From NCBI GenBank assembly GCA_031424495.1, contig JANPHP010000437.1, forward strand, positions 25,357-89,356: DNA of 64,000 nt, read 5' to 3'. A program made the position numbers and the translations under genes. Under the pieces are notes generated by a model. The model ran no database searches. It was not told the DNA's origin and saw only the letters and a list, made by a program, of their open reading frames with translations. Positions 9,184-18,694 of the stretch are shown one piece after another. The stretch is from JADKCL01 sp031424495 (GTDB lineage Bacteria; Bacteroidota; Bacteroidia; J057; JADKCL01). Within the stretch, counting starts at the first letter, position 1. Every line of letters starts with the position of its first letter.

Positions 9184-10827
9184 ATGCGATCCATTCTTTT
9201 TTGCCTGCTGCTGTTGCTGATCTGCAAACCCCTATTTGCGCAAGTGGTGGATCGTTATCCCTACATCCAACAACCGACCGAGACGAGTGTGCTCATCGCT
9301 TGGAATACTGCCACCTCTGCGGTCGGCACGGTGAGTTGGGGCAGCAGCCCTTCAGCGCTGGGCAATTCGCTGAGCGACACCGCATCCACCCAAAAACATG
9401 CCTTCACCCTAGCGGGTTTGCAGCCGAATACACAATACTACTACCAAGTGGTGACCGATGCCGGCTACAGCAGCGCGGTGGAGCATTTTTGGACAGCCAA
9501 ACCCATCGACAACAAGTCAATCAAATTTTTGCACTACGCCGACTGCGGATACAACAATACGATCCAAAATCAGCTTGCTGCGCTCATGGAGCAGGAGCCG
9601 GTCGATTTTGCAGTTGTGGCCGGCGATGTAGACCAAGGCATCGGCGATGCTTATGACAACGTCTTTTTTGGGGTCTACAAAAACCTCTTGGCCCGCGACT
9701 GCCATTACACCGCCATCGGCAATCACGACATCATTGCCAACAACGGGGTTGATTTCTTTGATTCATTCTACCAACCCACCAACAATGCCCAACAGAGCGA
9801 ACACTATTACAGTTTCTCCTGGGGCAATGCAAAATTCATCTGCCTCGATTCCAACGGCGACTACAGCATCGGCTCAGATCAGCACAATTTTATGCTTGGT
9901 GAATTGCAGTGCCGCGATCAGGAGTGGCTCTTTGTCTTCATGCACCACCCACCCTGGACCAATGCCTGGGACCAATCCTACTATGTCCCCTTCCAGCCGT
10001 TTTACCAATACGACGGCAATGACAACATGCGCACGGCACTCGTGCCCTATTTTGAGCAGTACGATGTGGATTTTGTGCTCAATGGCCACGCCCACTGTTA
10101 CCAACGCGGCGAACTCAACGGCGTGAACTATGTGATCTCCGGCGGGGGCGGCGCGAGCACGCTCGATGCCCACACCTGCAACACATTTCCATCCAACCTC
10201 GCCTGTGCGCCCAATATTCAGCAAGAGCTGTATGTGAATGAGTATGTGCGCTTCACACTCAACGGCGACACCGCCTCCTACGCAACCGTCGATTTGCAAG
10301 GCCACGTGATCGACTCCGTCTCGGTGATCAAGTCTTGGACGCCGTTTAGTGCAAACTTCACGGTGAGCGGCACCTCGTCTGCCACGGCGGCAGACGGCAG
10401 CGCAAGCTTGGCGGTCACCGGTCCGCGCCCGCCTTACACATACACCTGGAGCACGGGTGCCAACGCGGCCACGGCTGCGGGCCTCGCGATGGGCAGCTAC
10501 AGCGTCACCATCACCGACGCAAATGGCTGCATGCACGTCGAATCCGTGGCCATCGGCACTACGGTGGGAGTGCAAGAACGTGCACTAACACAGCTGCACA
10601 TCTACCCCAATCCCTTCCAACATCAGTGTCAAATCGATTTTCCCAATCCGGGGCACAAACCATGTACATTGGAGGTCGTGGACATCGCAGGCAAGGTGTT
10701 GCGCCACGTAGAGGGCATCACTTCAGGCAGCATCCGCCTGGAGGCAGATGACTTGCAGACAGGCATTTACCTCGTGCAGATCACCGGAAAAGACCTCAGA
10801 TTCACGGGCAAAATTGTAGTGCGGTAA
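9184..10827 (+). CDS. Secreted metallophosphoesterase (purple acid phosphatase-like) with T9SS sorting domain
   Basis: 547 residues. Signal peptide ending near LFAQ. Fibronectin type III-like N-terminal domain (about 25-105, NTQYYYQVVTD). Calcineurin-like phosphatase domain (about 115-370) with DCGY, AGDVDQG, GNHD at 179-182, MHHPPW and GHAHCYQRG, the full set of dinuclear-metal ligands. A SprB-like repeat (TITDANGC) follows, then a C-terminal sorting domain beginning near HIYPNPF and ending KIVVR. It should hydrolyse phosphoesters at the cell surface or outside, exported by the T9SS and processed by PorU. Family call is firm; substrate unknown. Confidence 0.9.
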   Translation: MRSILFCLLLLLICKPLFAQVVDRYPYIQQPTETSVLIAWNTATSAVGTVSWGSSPSALGNSLSDTASTQKHAFTLAGLQPNTQYYYQVVTDAGYSSAVEHFWTAKPIDNKSIKFLHYADCGYNNTIQNQLAALMEQEPVDFAVVAGDVDQGIGDAYDNVFFGVYKNLLARDCHYTAIGNHDIIANNGVDFFDSFYQPTNNAQQSEHYYSFSWGNAKFICLDSNGDYSIGSDQHNFMLGELQCRDQEWLFVFMHHPPWTNAWDQSYYVPFQPFYQYDGNDNMRTALVPYFEQYDVDFVLNGHAHCYQRGELNGVNYVISGGGGASTLDAHTCNTFPSNLACAPNIQQELYVNEYVRFTLNGDTASYATVDLQGHVIDSVSVIKSWTPFSANFTVSGTSSATAADGSASLAVTGPRPPYTYTWSTGANAATAAGLAMGSYSVTITDANGCMHVESVAIGTTVGVQERALTQLHIYPNPFQHQCQIDFPNPGHKPCTLEVVDIAGKVLRHVEGITSGSIRLEADDLQTGIYLVQITGKDLRFTGKIVVR

Positions 10828-10946
10828 GTATATATTCCAGTTTTTGAAATTATTTTCAGGCTTTTTGCTAACCCCAAGGCCGATGTGCTCGGTTTGGCCA
10901 TATTTCTCCGCAACCTATTCATTATGAATATCGTGTAAACAACACC

Positions 10947-10970
10947 ACTCCTGCTTTTACGGGCAGGAGT
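10947..10970. repeat. Perfect 8-bp inverted repeat between phosphatase gene and small membrane peptide
   Basis: ACTCCTGC and GCAGGAGT enclose an 8-base loop. No T tract follows directly, so it may be a leader hairpin for the 29-residue peptide rather than a terminator. Confidence 0.5.
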
Positions 10971-11022
10971 AAGGATTGCGTTTTATTCACCCTTATTTCA
11001 TTTTTCCAGAAAGGAGTCCATC

Positions 11023-11112
11023 ATGCCATCTGATTTGATCGTCGGTCTTTCCTTTTTTGGGGGCGTGCTCGCTATCGGCTTGATCGCCGCGATTCGCATG
11101 TCCCGCAAATAG
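11023..11112 (+). CDS. 29-residue single-pass membrane peptide
   Basis: ATG 11023 to TAG 11112. The peptide starts MPSDLIVG, has one hydrophobic helix rich in small residues (FFGGVLAIGLIAA) and ends RMSRK, so the positive-inside rule predicts a cytoplasmic C terminus. A good Shine-Dalgarno-like AAAGGAG lies 6-8 bases before the ATG, unusual for this genome and the main support for translation. It is flanked by an upstream hairpin (10947-10970) and followed by a strong hairpin at 11210-11240. Possible roles include a small membrane-complex subunit, but no family is recognised. Confidence 0.5.
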   Translation: MPSDLIVGLSFFGGVLAIGLIAAIRMSRK

Positions 11113-11209
11113 GAATTCCTGCAAGCTCCCACTTGCAGACGCGTGTGTCTTCACCTGCGGTATTTGTGTTTGCTCTTGTTTTGTTTCACCCTTCTGTTCA
11201 CCCCTCAAA

Positions 11210-11240
11210 AATCGGGGCATGATTCATTCATGCCCCGATT
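11210..11240. terminator. Bidirectional hairpin terminator
   Basis: Perfect 13-bp stem AATCGGGGCATGA / TCATGCCCCGATT with a 5-base loop, between the small peptide gene (+) and bcp (-), which end toward each other. Confidence 0.75.
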
Positions 11241-11264
11241 CACTTTACATCCAAACTGCCGTTT

Positions 11265-11738
11265 TCAAGCAAACAAATCCAACACCTGCTGCGCGTGGTT
11301 GCCGGACTCGACCTTCTCGATGACATGGGCGATCTTTCCCTGCTCATCGATCACGTAGGTGACGCGGTGCACGCCATCGTAAGTCTTGCCAAAGGTTGTT
11401 TTTTCGCCCCAAACGCCATATTTTTTGATGATTTGATGCTCGGTATCTGCCAGCAAGGCAAATGGCAAATCAAACTTGGCGATGAATTTTTGGTGGGATT
11501 TGACCGGGTCGGGGCTCACGCCCAAGACGACAAAACCGTTGTCGGCAAGCAACTGATGGTTGTCGCGCAGGTTGCAGGCCTCTTTGGTGCAGGTCGGCGT
11601 ATTGTCTTGCGGGTAGAAATAGAGCACGACTTTTTTTCCCTTGAAGTCGTGGAGGTGCACGAGGTGTCCATTGTGATCTGCCACTTCAAAATCTGGCGCC
11701 ACGGTACCGGGTGCCAAGAGCGAGATGTATTCAGCCAT
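11265..11738 (-). CDS. bcp: Thioredoxin-dependent thiol peroxidase Bcp (peroxiredoxin Q)
   Basis: 157 residues, the family's usual length. APDFEVAD start, KVVLYFYPQDNTPTCTKEAC with peroxidatic Cys50 and a resolving-type Cys55 (the alpha2 position), VLGVSPDPVKSHQKF, and GEKTTFGKTYDGVHRVTYVID. It reduces hydrogen peroxide and organic hydroperoxides with electrons from thioredoxin, in the cytoplasm. Followed on its 3' side by a bidirectional hairpin; the M23 gene lies 44 bp upstream on the same strand, so a common transcript is possible. Confidence 0.95.
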   Translation of the reverse strand: MAEYISLLAPGTVAPDFEVADHNGHLVHLHDFKGKKVVLYFYPQDNTPTCTKEACNLRDNHQLLADNGFVVLGVSPDPVKSHQKFIAKFDLPFALLADTEHQIIKKYGVWGEKTTFGKTYDGVHRVTYVIDEQGKIAHVIEKVESGNHAQQVLDLFA

Positions 11739-11782
11739 GAGATTATTTGAGTCTTACTGCATCACAAGCGCCGACGCGGCGC

Positions 11783-13756
11783 TCAATATGTGATCGTAAA
11801 CACGACTTGCGTGAGATTGTTTGCATTGTCAAAGGCCATCACTTGCAAGCGGTGTTGCTGACCGCCGGGCCGCGTGCGTAGGGTATGGGTGATGGTGGCG
11901 TTTTTGGCGTCGTAAGCAAATAATTCCCAGTTGCCGTCGATCGTGCAGAGAATTTTTTCACTGTTGATGCCACTGAATTCGTCAGAAATACTGAGGCTGA
12001 TTGTTTTTTGGTTTTCGGGAATACTAGCCCCTTCCTTAAAATTGACGGGCTTTACCTTGGGCCCGATGCTGTCTGCCATCACGCAAAAGGTGCCAAAATC
12101 AGAGGCAGAGGCCTGTATGCCACCATCGTCCCGAGGTTCGCGTCCGACATAGACCCAAGTGCCACCCTGCCGACGTGCGACGACCATGTGGCTCATGTCG
12201 CCAGCTTTGCGCGGCGCAAAATTCAGCACAAAAGGTTTGAACAAGGGCTGATCTTGGTCGCCGATCTCATATTGGTCGGTGTAGCTGCTGCTTGCTCCGG
12301 GCCGCCGCTTGACGTGGAGTGGCAAGCTGTCAAAGACGCATCCGGCGGGCAAAAATAGCTGCACCTCATCCTCTTTCACCAAGTTGTCATGCGACGAGGA
12401 CACGACCTGACGAATGTTGAAATCGACCTTGTGGCCTGCGAGCGGATCATGCACAAAGATCGGAGGATTGGTTTGCTTGAGGTCGAGCAGGTAAATGAGG
12501 TCCTCGCCATCGAGGTAGGCGGGCAGCAATTGCTCTGTCTTACCGTCGAGGTGGGCTACTTCGAGGCCGCCAAGCTGCCGTGTCACGGGCTTGCTCAGGC
12601 GCAGTATGCACACGTTGCGGCGCGAGGATGATTTGAGCGACTGCCCTTGACCGCCGTTGAGGCTGCTCGGCAATGGATCGGCACCACCGCGTTGCACATT
12701 AACCCGCAGCGTCGTTGTGTTGCGGTATCCATCGGCTAGCTCCAAACGCAGGGCATGAACCGCGTCGTCTTGCAAGTCGATCATTCCCGTGAGCTTGGGG
12801 TCGGGATAGCATGTGAGCTGATTGCCGGGCTCGATATAGCTGCGCTGGTAGCGCCGACCTGTCGCTTTGAGGTGCTGGTAATCAAGGTGTACATTGATGT
12901 AGCGCTTGTCGTCAAAGCTGAACTTGTCGAGTGCAAAATCATAGATCAATTGCTCGTCGAGGTAAAGCTTCGCATAGTTGATGCCGCAACTGTTGGCGGC
13001 GCCATCGAGCTGATCAAATCCATCGTATTCCAGCCCGACCTTGCCTTGGAGACGCACCACATCGATCACGTGGTAGTCACCATTGCTCCCCTCGGGCTTG
13101 ATTTCCAGTTTTTGGAAGCGGCCATTTGCGCGGCTCCCAACGGTGATCGGCTCAAAGGCGATGCCGGTGAGCTCAGGTCGCTTGTGATCAGATACAAGTG
13201 ACTGGTAATACCGCAACGGGTTGGTGATGTGCTCGTCAGGATCCCGTATCTCAAAATGTAGGTGTGGACCATGCGAAAAGCCTGAATTGCCGCTGTAGCC
13301 GATCAGTTCGCCCTGTCGAACAGGCATTTGCCCCTCATCCAAATAAATCTCTTGCTCATATTGCTTGCTGGCATACTGCTTTTGATAAACAAATTCCTCG
13401 ATGGCAGGTGTGAAGCCATCCATGTGGCCATACACTGAAAATTCACCGTCGGCATGTCGCAGGTAGATTGCCTTACCAAACCCATAAGGGCTCACTTTGA
13501 TGCGGTAGATATAGCCGTCGCGCACGGCGAGCAGCGGCTGACCAATGCCGCCATTGGTCTTGATGTCGATGCCAGAGTGGAAATGGTTGGCGCGCAGTTC
13601 ACCAAATGTGCCTGCAAGCATGAATTCGCTGCCCGCCATTGGGAATCGGTAGTTCGCTTCAGAAGCAGGCGGCAAAGCAACAGCCGGAATCAATCCTACG
13701 AGGATGATCAGCCCAATGAAAAAGGGGATTTTCCGATGCCATCCATTACCTGACAT
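11783..13756 (-). CDS. M23 family metallopeptidase, secreted
   Basis: 657 residues from ATG 13756, chosen over 13783 because it directly precedes a signal peptide and overlaps the upstream gene by only 11 bp. Signal/membrane segment about 10-30. LytM/M23 domain near the N terminus: H60-x3-D64 in HFHSGIDI and HxH at 165/167 in HGPHLHFEI, the complete zinc-ligand set. About 450 residues of beta-rich sequence follow, including Ig-like SLSISDEFSGI near the C terminus. It should cleave peptidoglycan cross-links in the periplasm, or act as a scaffold. Probably cotranscribed with the FAH gene before it. Confidence 0.9.
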   Translation of the reverse strand: MSGNGWHRKIPFFIGLIILVGLIPAVALPPASEANYRFPMAGSEFMLAGTFGELRANHFHSGIDIKTNGGIGQPLLAVRDGYIYRIKVSPYGFGKAIYLRHADGEFSVYGHMDGFTPAIEEFVYQKQYASKQYEQEIYLDEGQMPVRQGELIGYSGNSGFSHGPHLHFEIRDPDEHITNPLRYYQSLVSDHKRPELTGIAFEPITVGSRANGRFQKLEIKPEGSNGDYHVIDVVRLQGKVGLEYDGFDQLDGAANSCGINYAKLYLDEQLIYDFALDKFSFDDKRYINVHLDYQHLKATGRRYQRSYIEPGNQLTCYPDPKLTGMIDLQDDAVHALRLELADGYRNTTTLRVNVQRGGADPLPSSLNGGQGQSLKSSSRRNVCILRLSKPVTRQLGGLEVAHLDGKTEQLLPAYLDGEDLIYLLDLKQTNPPIFVHDPLAGHKVDFNIRQVVSSSHDNLVKEDEVQLFLPAGCVFDSLPLHVKRRPGASSSYTDQYEIGDQDQPLFKPFVLNFAPRKAGDMSHMVVARRQGGTWVYVGREPRDDGGIQASASDFGTFCVMADSIGPKVKPVNFKEGASIPENQKTISLSISDEFSGINSEKILCTIDGNWELFAYDAKNATITHTLRTRPGGQQHRLQVMAFDNANNLTQVVFTITY

Positions 13757-14357
13757 AAAAATCGAGCAGTTCCTGACCTTCAAAACTCGCCTGCAGACGG
13801 TCGCCCACTTGCACCTTGCCTACCCCCTCGGGCGTGCCCGTAAAGATCAGGTCACCTGCATCTAGCGTAATGAACCGTGATATGTAAGCGATGAGCACGT
13901 CGATGGGGAAAAGCATATTGCCGCTGAAGCCGGTTTGGCGAATGACATCGTTTACGCGCAATTCAAAATGCAGGTTTTGGTGATCTGGGAAATTGGCAAG
14001 ATCCAGAAAACGGGAAATCGGCGCTGATCCATCAAACATCTTGGCCAAGGTCCAAGGGTGGCCCTTTTTCTTGATTTCATCTTGGAGGTCACGCGCCGTG
14101 AAGTCGATGCCCAAGCCGATGGCATCGATGTAGCCAAGCGCATCTTCGCGCGCCACATTTTTGGCTTGCTTGGCGACGCGGTACACGAGTTCGCACTCAA
14201 AATGCACATCTGCACTGAAATCGGGATGGATAAAATCCTGATTGTCGGTGAGGACGGCGGTATTGGGTTTGAAAAAAATGAGCGGTTTGTCTGGAACCGC
14301 ATTTTGCAACTCGGCAGCATGCGCGGCATAGTTGCGACCTACGCAGATGATTTTCAT
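13746..14357 (-). CDS. Fumarylacetoacetate hydrolase (FAH) family protein
   Basis: 203 residues. IICVGRNYAAHAAEL start, FFKPNTAV, HPDFSADVHFECELVYRV with the metal-binding E-x-E of the family, GLGIDFTARDLQ, KMFDGSAPI, and LDAGDLIFTGTPEGVGKVQVGD. This is the short acylpyruvase/FAHD1-like class, which hydrolyses acylpyruvates or decarboxylates oxaloacetate; specificity cannot be told from sequence. Its 3' end overlaps the M23 start by 11 bp, and a lipoprotein gene ends its frame 3 bp before on the same strand. Confidence 0.92.
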   Translation of the reverse strand: MKIICVGRNYAAHAAELQNAVPDKPLIFFKPNTAVLTDNQDFIHPDFSADVHFECELVYRVAKQAKNVAREDALGYIDAIGLGIDFTARDLQDEIKKKGHPWTLAKMFDGSAPISRFLDLANFPDHQNLHFELRVNDVIRQTGFSGNMLFPIDVLIAYISRFITLDAGDLIFTGTPEGVGKVQVGDRLQASFEGQELLDFYVR

Positions 14358-14360
14358 AGT

Positions 14361-14801
14361 TTAGAGATCACATTTGCTTGAAACTGGAATGCCGTCCAGC
14401 GGATCATTGAGCGAGACGATCGAGTCTCCGACGAGATAGCCCTTTTCTCCCTCCCACACGGTTACTTCGCTGCCCTTGCATTTGATAAAGGGATTCGAAT
14501 TTTTGTCGCTGGGCTCAAAAACGAGGATCCACGCATTTTTCCCTTCTTCATAACGCAGCTTGTAATTGCCCTCGCATTTCTCGGGCAAAATCCCCGTACC
14601 AAAAGCACTCATTTGCGTGCGATGGCCAGAGTAGCGACCGTCATGACCGATTTCCATGCGGTGCTTGAGATCGTCGGAGCAATACCGACCGGCAAGCACG
14701 GCTTTTACCTGCTCCTCGCCTGGATGCTCAGGCTCAAACGAGCAGGAACCCAGCGCCATACCGAGTGCGAGACATGCGAGAATGAACCACGGTTTTTTCA
14801 T
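14361..14801 (-). CDS. Putative lipoprotein, unknown function
   Basis: 146 residues from ATG 14801 (the codon before it is TTG). Signal sequence MKKPWFILACLALGMALGSC with the lipobox Cys at 20. The mature part contains GRYCSDDLKHRMEIGHDGRYSGH and other Cys residues (about 41, 75, 107, 144), so one or two disulfides are likely. GKYLVGDSI-like beta strands suggest a small beta-barrel or lipocalin-like fold, but no family is recognised. It lies just upstream of the FAH and M23 genes and may share their transcript. Confidence 0.75.
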   Translation of the reverse strand: MKKPWFILACLALGMALGSCSFEPEHPGEEQVKAVLAGRYCSDDLKHRMEIGHDGRYSGHRTQMSAFGTGILPEKCEGNYKLRYEEGKNAWILVFEPSDKNSNPFIKCKGSEVTVWEGEKGYLVGDSIVSLNDPLDGIPVSSKCDL

Positions 14802-15156
14802 CAATCAGCCCAATTTTTCTCAAAAATAGGGAAATGTGTGCTTTCTGGCAAGGCTATGCGCTTGCCGTAGCTGCGAATTGACCTCATGGCCTTTGCATTT
14901 CATTGGCCCTCAAGCAATCCCTTTTGTCCTAGCAGCAACGACATGCACAGCAGGTGGCTCTTGGTTCACGTGGGTGAATGGGGGATGCGACGAGGCGAAT
15001 GGGGTGCCGATCGTACACCCTTTCCTTCCTGATTGTGGTTGCTGTCGCCTGGCCGACAATGAAATTGCCCAGGGCCATCTGGCGACACTTTTTGATTATC
15101 TTTGAGTTTACGATCCTCAATCTTGGGACTCTCCGGCACAGGCTGGACTAAATGGT
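14802..15156. other. Divergent intergenic region
   Basis: Separates a minus-strand lipoprotein gene from a plus-strand exoprotein gene. Cys-rich short frames here have no family character. A -7-like TATCTTTG lies at 15097-15104. Confidence 0.45.
15097..15104 (+). promoter_or_regulatory. Candidate -7 element before the propeller/PKD exoprotein gene
   Basis: TATCTTTG matches TAnnTTTG exactly and lies 53 bp before the ATG. A clear TTG at the -33 spacing is not seen. Confidence 0.35.
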
Positions 15157-18100
15157 ATGAGAAAAACTGCTACAATTCTTACGCTGAGCCTCGCTTTGGT
15201 GGCTGCGATTGCTTACACCGGTCCGTGTGGAGATGCCCAACATGACGCCACCACAGCCGAACAGCAAGCCTACGTCGCCCTTTTTAATCAACGGCTCGCC
15301 GCGATGCCCAAATGGGAAGAGGGTGAAGAAGAGCATGAAAAGTTCAACCGCCCAGACATGTTTGCCGCGTTTGATCGGCTCAAACGCATGGATCCCCGCA
15401 CAGGCGAGGTGCCTGCCGATGGCCTCATCAATGCTTATGAATATTTCTTGAGCGAATGGGGCTACCCGCAAATGATTCCTACCGAAAGCAGCTCCAACTA
15501 TGGCTTGATGTGGGACAACCGTGGCCCATCTGGCATCGGAGGACGCACGCGTGCCATTCTCTGGGATCCCAATTCTGCGAGCCACAAAGGCTTCTTTGCA
15601 GGTGGTGTCGGCGGCGGACTCTGGCACACGCCCGACGTCTCGCTTGTCAATCCCATCTGGACGCAAGTGAGTCCGTTGTTTTCCAACATAGCCGTGACTT
15701 GCATCAATTCCGATCCTACCAATCCGCAGGTGCTGTACTTTGGCACGGGTGAGGGCTGGAACAATGTGGACGCCTTGCGTGGCGCCGGCGTCTGGAAGTC
15801 GATTGACGGCGGCTCGACCTGGAATCAATTGCCATCGACGGCTATCCCTGGTTTCTACTATTGCCAAGGCATCGAGGTCACCTCGTCTGGCCTTTTGTTT
15901 GTCGCGACCAAGGGCGGTGTCTTCCGCTCAGACGATGGTGGTGCGACGATGACCAAGGTTCTGGGCAGCGGCATCGGGGCCACGAGCGATTGGATCACCG
16001 ACATCGAGCAGGCCGGTAACGGCGATATCTTTGTCGGCTGCAGTGGTTCAGGCGTGTACAAAACAGTGGCATCATTGGGGGCCAATCAAGGTATACAAGG
16101 CAACTGGACGCATCCGACCACCAATTTCCAATCCGGCTACTCCCGTGTAGAACTGGCGGTCTCCAAAAGCAATTCCAATTATGTCTATGCGATTTGCAAT
16201 GTGAGCGATGCCTCCAGCCCAGTGTATCGCAGCACCAATGCTGGCACCACGTGGTCACAAACCGCAGCCCAGCCCAATTTTGGAACCGACATTACCAATG
16301 GACAGGCTTGGTATGACCTGTGCATCCAAGTGGATCCAACAGACCACTTGGTCGTGTACACCGGCGGCATCGATCAACACCGCTCGACCAATGGCGGCGG
16401 TGCTTGGACCCAAATCACTTCTGGCTATGGCATTCCGGGATTGCCTTACATGCACCCCGACCAGCACTACATCCTGCCCAATCCTTTCAATACGCAAGAA
16501 GTCGTCTTCGGCAATGACGGCGGCGTCTACTATAGCAGCAACCGGGGTTCTGCTGTTTCCGAGCACAACAACAACTACAACGTGACGCAGTACTACTCCT
16601 GCGCGATCGACCCACACGCAGGTATCAACAAGATCATTGGCGGTGCACAAGACAATGGTTCCTCGATGGTGAGCACCGCAGGGTTTGGCGTGGGCATTTC
16701 GCTTACGGGCTCAGATGGCGCCTACGTGGCCATCAACGCCCTGAATCCCGACACGATGTACACCACGACGCAGTATGCCACCGTGCGCCGCACCCGCAAC
16801 AATGGGGCAAACTTCGCCTCCATTACCAACTCGGCCCTCAACGACAACAACACGCTCTTCATCAACCCGCTGGAGATCGACCCTGTGAACCCCAACAACC
16901 TCTACCAATCCTCGACGGCGCTGTGGCTGCACCCGACAGCAGGCTCAGGTAGCGCTGCGGCTTGGCGACAAATCTCGGCGAGTGTCGGCACCAATATCAC
17001 CGCCATCGCGCCGGGCTACAATCCCAGCACTGTCGTCTATTTCGCAGCAGGTGGCAACGTGTACCGCGTCACCAATTCGCTCACGGCCAATGCCACAACC
17101 GTGCACCCGACCGTAAATCCCAGCGGCCTCGCTGGCGGCTACATCAATTGTATCATGGTCGATCCCAACGACAACAATCATATCGTCGTCACATTCAGCA
17201 GCTATGGCGTCGCCAAGCGTGTCGCCGAGTGCCGCAATGCCGACCAAGGAGCTGGCTCGGTCTGGAAGACCCTCACCGGCAATCTGCCCGACATACCTTG
17301 CAACTGGGCAGCCATCGAGCCCAACAACCCCAACGGTTTGCTGGTGGGTACCGACATCGGCATTTTCAGGTGTACCGATATCACGCAACCTGCCGCCTCG
17401 ATCTACTGGACACCTGAAAGCATGGGCATGGGACTGCCACGCGTGGAGCAGATTCGCGTGCGCTATTCCGACAAAATGGTCTTCATCGGCACACACGGGC
17501 GTGGATTCTTCTCCACCAATTCCTACAACCTGGCTCCCCAAGCCAATTTTGCTGCCCTGAACCTAGATGCTTGCGACGGCTACGTGCAATTTAGCGACTC
17601 GACCGCCAATGCACCGATCAGCTGGGCTTGGGACTTTGGCGATGCCACGACCTCGACGGTGCAAAACCCCAACCACCAATACAGCGCAAGCGGAGTCTAC
17701 ACGGTGATCATGACGGCTACCAATCCCAATGGCAGCTCAAGTGATACGACGACTATCAACGTGAACCTGATCGCCCCACCGGTCGCCCTTGCAGCTGCTG
17801 ATACATCGGGTTGCCCAGGCGACACGATTGTCTTGGGAGCATCAGGTGGCGTTACCTATTCATGGGCACCTGCAGGTGCGCTCATCAACCCGACATCGGC
17901 CACGCCTACATTTGTCGTGACCAGTTCGCGCACATTTATCGTGACCGTGACCAATGCATTTGGCTGCACCGACACCGACACACTGGTGGTCACCGCCAAT
18001 TCCTCACCGAGCATCTGGGCGGGCGCAGATCAGACGATCTCTACGCCTGGCGGTACTGTGCAACTGGCGGGTAGCGGTGGCGCAAACTACGTCTGGTCGC

Positions 18101-18519
18101 CAGCAACTGGCCTCAGTTGCACCACCTGTCCCAATCCGATCGCATCGCCGACGGTCACGACGGTATATACATGTACCGGCTTTAGCGGCGCAGGCTGCTC
18201 GCGCAGCGACAACGTCACCGTCTTTGTGAACATTGTCGGGATCGATCCCAATCAACAAGCTGGCTTCAGCATCGATGCCATCGCGCCGCAACCACTGCAA
18301 TCGCGTGGACTCATTCGCTTCAGCCTGCCCGAGTCACAGCACGTGCGCTTGGAGCTGATCGATTTGAGTGGCAAGCTTGTGGGCCTTGCTTATGACGGCA
18401 TTGCGACTGCTGGGCAGACGCAATTGGCGTGGGAACGCGGCTCGCTTGCGAGTGGCATCTACTTCATGCGACTGGTGGCTGATGGCCACAGCGCGGTCAA
18501 AAAGGTCATTTTGGAGTAA
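15157..18519 (+). CDS. Secreted BNR/sortilin-type propeller protein with PKD and T9SS sorting domains
   Basis: 1120 residues. Signal-like N terminus (about 1-28). Residues ~100-790 hold repeated beta-propeller blades with Asp-box/BNR-like turns (STNGGGAWTQI, SIDGGSTWNQL, SDDGGATMTKV, STNAGTTWSQT), as in VPS10/sialidase-like exo-glycosidase or adhesion proteins. A PKD domain follows (WAWDFGDATTSTVQNPNH), then Ig-like/SprB-like modules with TFIVTVTNAFGCTDTDT. The C-terminal sorting domain has SRGLIRFSLPESQHVRLEL and ends KKVILE. Predicted cell-surface or secreted T9SS cargo; substrate unknown. A hairpin terminator follows at 18549-18590. Confidence 0.88.
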   Translation: MRKTATILTLSLALVAAIAYTGPCGDAQHDATTAEQQAYVALFNQRLAAMPKWEEGEEEHEKFNRPDMFAAFDRLKRMDPRTGEVPADGLINAYEYFLSEWGYPQMIPTESSSNYGLMWDNRGPSGIGGRTRAILWDPNSASHKGFFAGGVGGGLWHTPDVSLVNPIWTQVSPLFSNIAVTCINSDPTNPQVLYFGTGEGWNNVDALRGAGVWKSIDGGSTWNQLPSTAIPGFYYCQGIEVTSSGLLFVATKGGVFRSDDGGATMTKVLGSGIGATSDWITDIEQAGNGDIFVGCSGSGVYKTVASLGANQGIQGNWTHPTTNFQSGYSRVELAVSKSNSNYVYAICNVSDASSPVYRSTNAGTTWSQTAAQPNFGTDITNGQAWYDLCIQVDPTDHLVVYTGGIDQHRSTNGGGAWTQITSGYGIPGLPYMHPDQHYILPNPFNTQEVVFGNDGGVYYSSNRGSAVSEHNNNYNVTQYYSCAIDPHAGINKIIGGAQDNGSSMVSTAGFGVGISLTGSDGAYVAINALNPDTMYTTTQYATVRRTRNNGANFASITNSALNDNNTLFINPLEIDPVNPNNLYQSSTALWLHPTAGSGSAAAWRQISASVGTNITAIAPGYNPSTVVYFAAGGNVYRVTNSLTANATTVHPTVNPSGLAGGYINCIMVDPNDNNHIVVTFSSYGVAKRVAECRNADQGAGSVWKTLTGNLPDIPCNWAAIEPNNPNGLLVGTDIGIFRCTDITQPAASIYWTPESMGMGLPRVEQIRVRYSDKMVFIGTHGRGFFSTNSYNLAPQANFAALNLDACDGYVQFSDSTANAPISWAWDFGDATTSTVQNPNHQYSASGVYTVIMTATNPNGSSSDTTTINVNLIAPPVALAAADTSGCPGDTIVLGASGGVTYSWAPAGALINPTSATPTFVVTSSRTFIVTVTNAFGCTDTDTLVVTANSSPSIWAGADQTISTPGGTVQLAGSGGANYVWSPATGLSCTTCPNPIASPTVTTVYTCTGFSGAGCSRSDNVTVFVNIVGIDPNQQAGFSIDAIAPQPLQSRGLIRFSLPESQHVRLELIDLSGKLVGLAYDGIATAGQTQLAWERGSLASGIYFMRLVADGHSAVKKVILE

Positions 18520-18548
18520 GCACGGTTTAGATCAATTGATTTGCCTGT

Positions 18549-18590
18549 CGAGGGTGTCATGGGGAGTGCCATGGCACCCTCGGCATTTTT
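18549..18590 (+). terminator. Rho-independent terminator
   Basis: GAGGGTGTCATGG pairs with CCATGGCACCCTC around a 6-base loop (one T/G wobble), then a short T run at 18586-18590. It closes the propeller/PKD gene. Confidence 0.75.
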
Positions 18591-18679
18591 AGGGGCTCTT
18601 GTTGGCATTTGGTTGGAGGATGCGAGAAGCATTTGGAGCGGCAGCGCAAGCTGTGATCCGATAATCTTAGATTCCTGCC

Positions 18680-18687
18680 TATCTTTG
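18680..18687 (+). promoter_or_regulatory. Candidate -7 element before rlmN
   Basis: TATCTTTG matches TAnnTTTG and ends 7 bp before ATG 18695. If used, the transcript would be nearly leaderless. Confidence 0.3.
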
Positions 18688-18694
18688 CAAGGTG

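Noticed and set aside
11295..11750. Plus-strand frame opposite bcp
   Set aside because: bcp has the complete peroxiredoxin motifs; the plus frame is a shadow.
14836..15105. Cys-rich 89-codon frame between lipoprotein and propeller genes
   Set aside because: Irregular composition, no start signal and no family likeness; it lies in a divergent promoter region.
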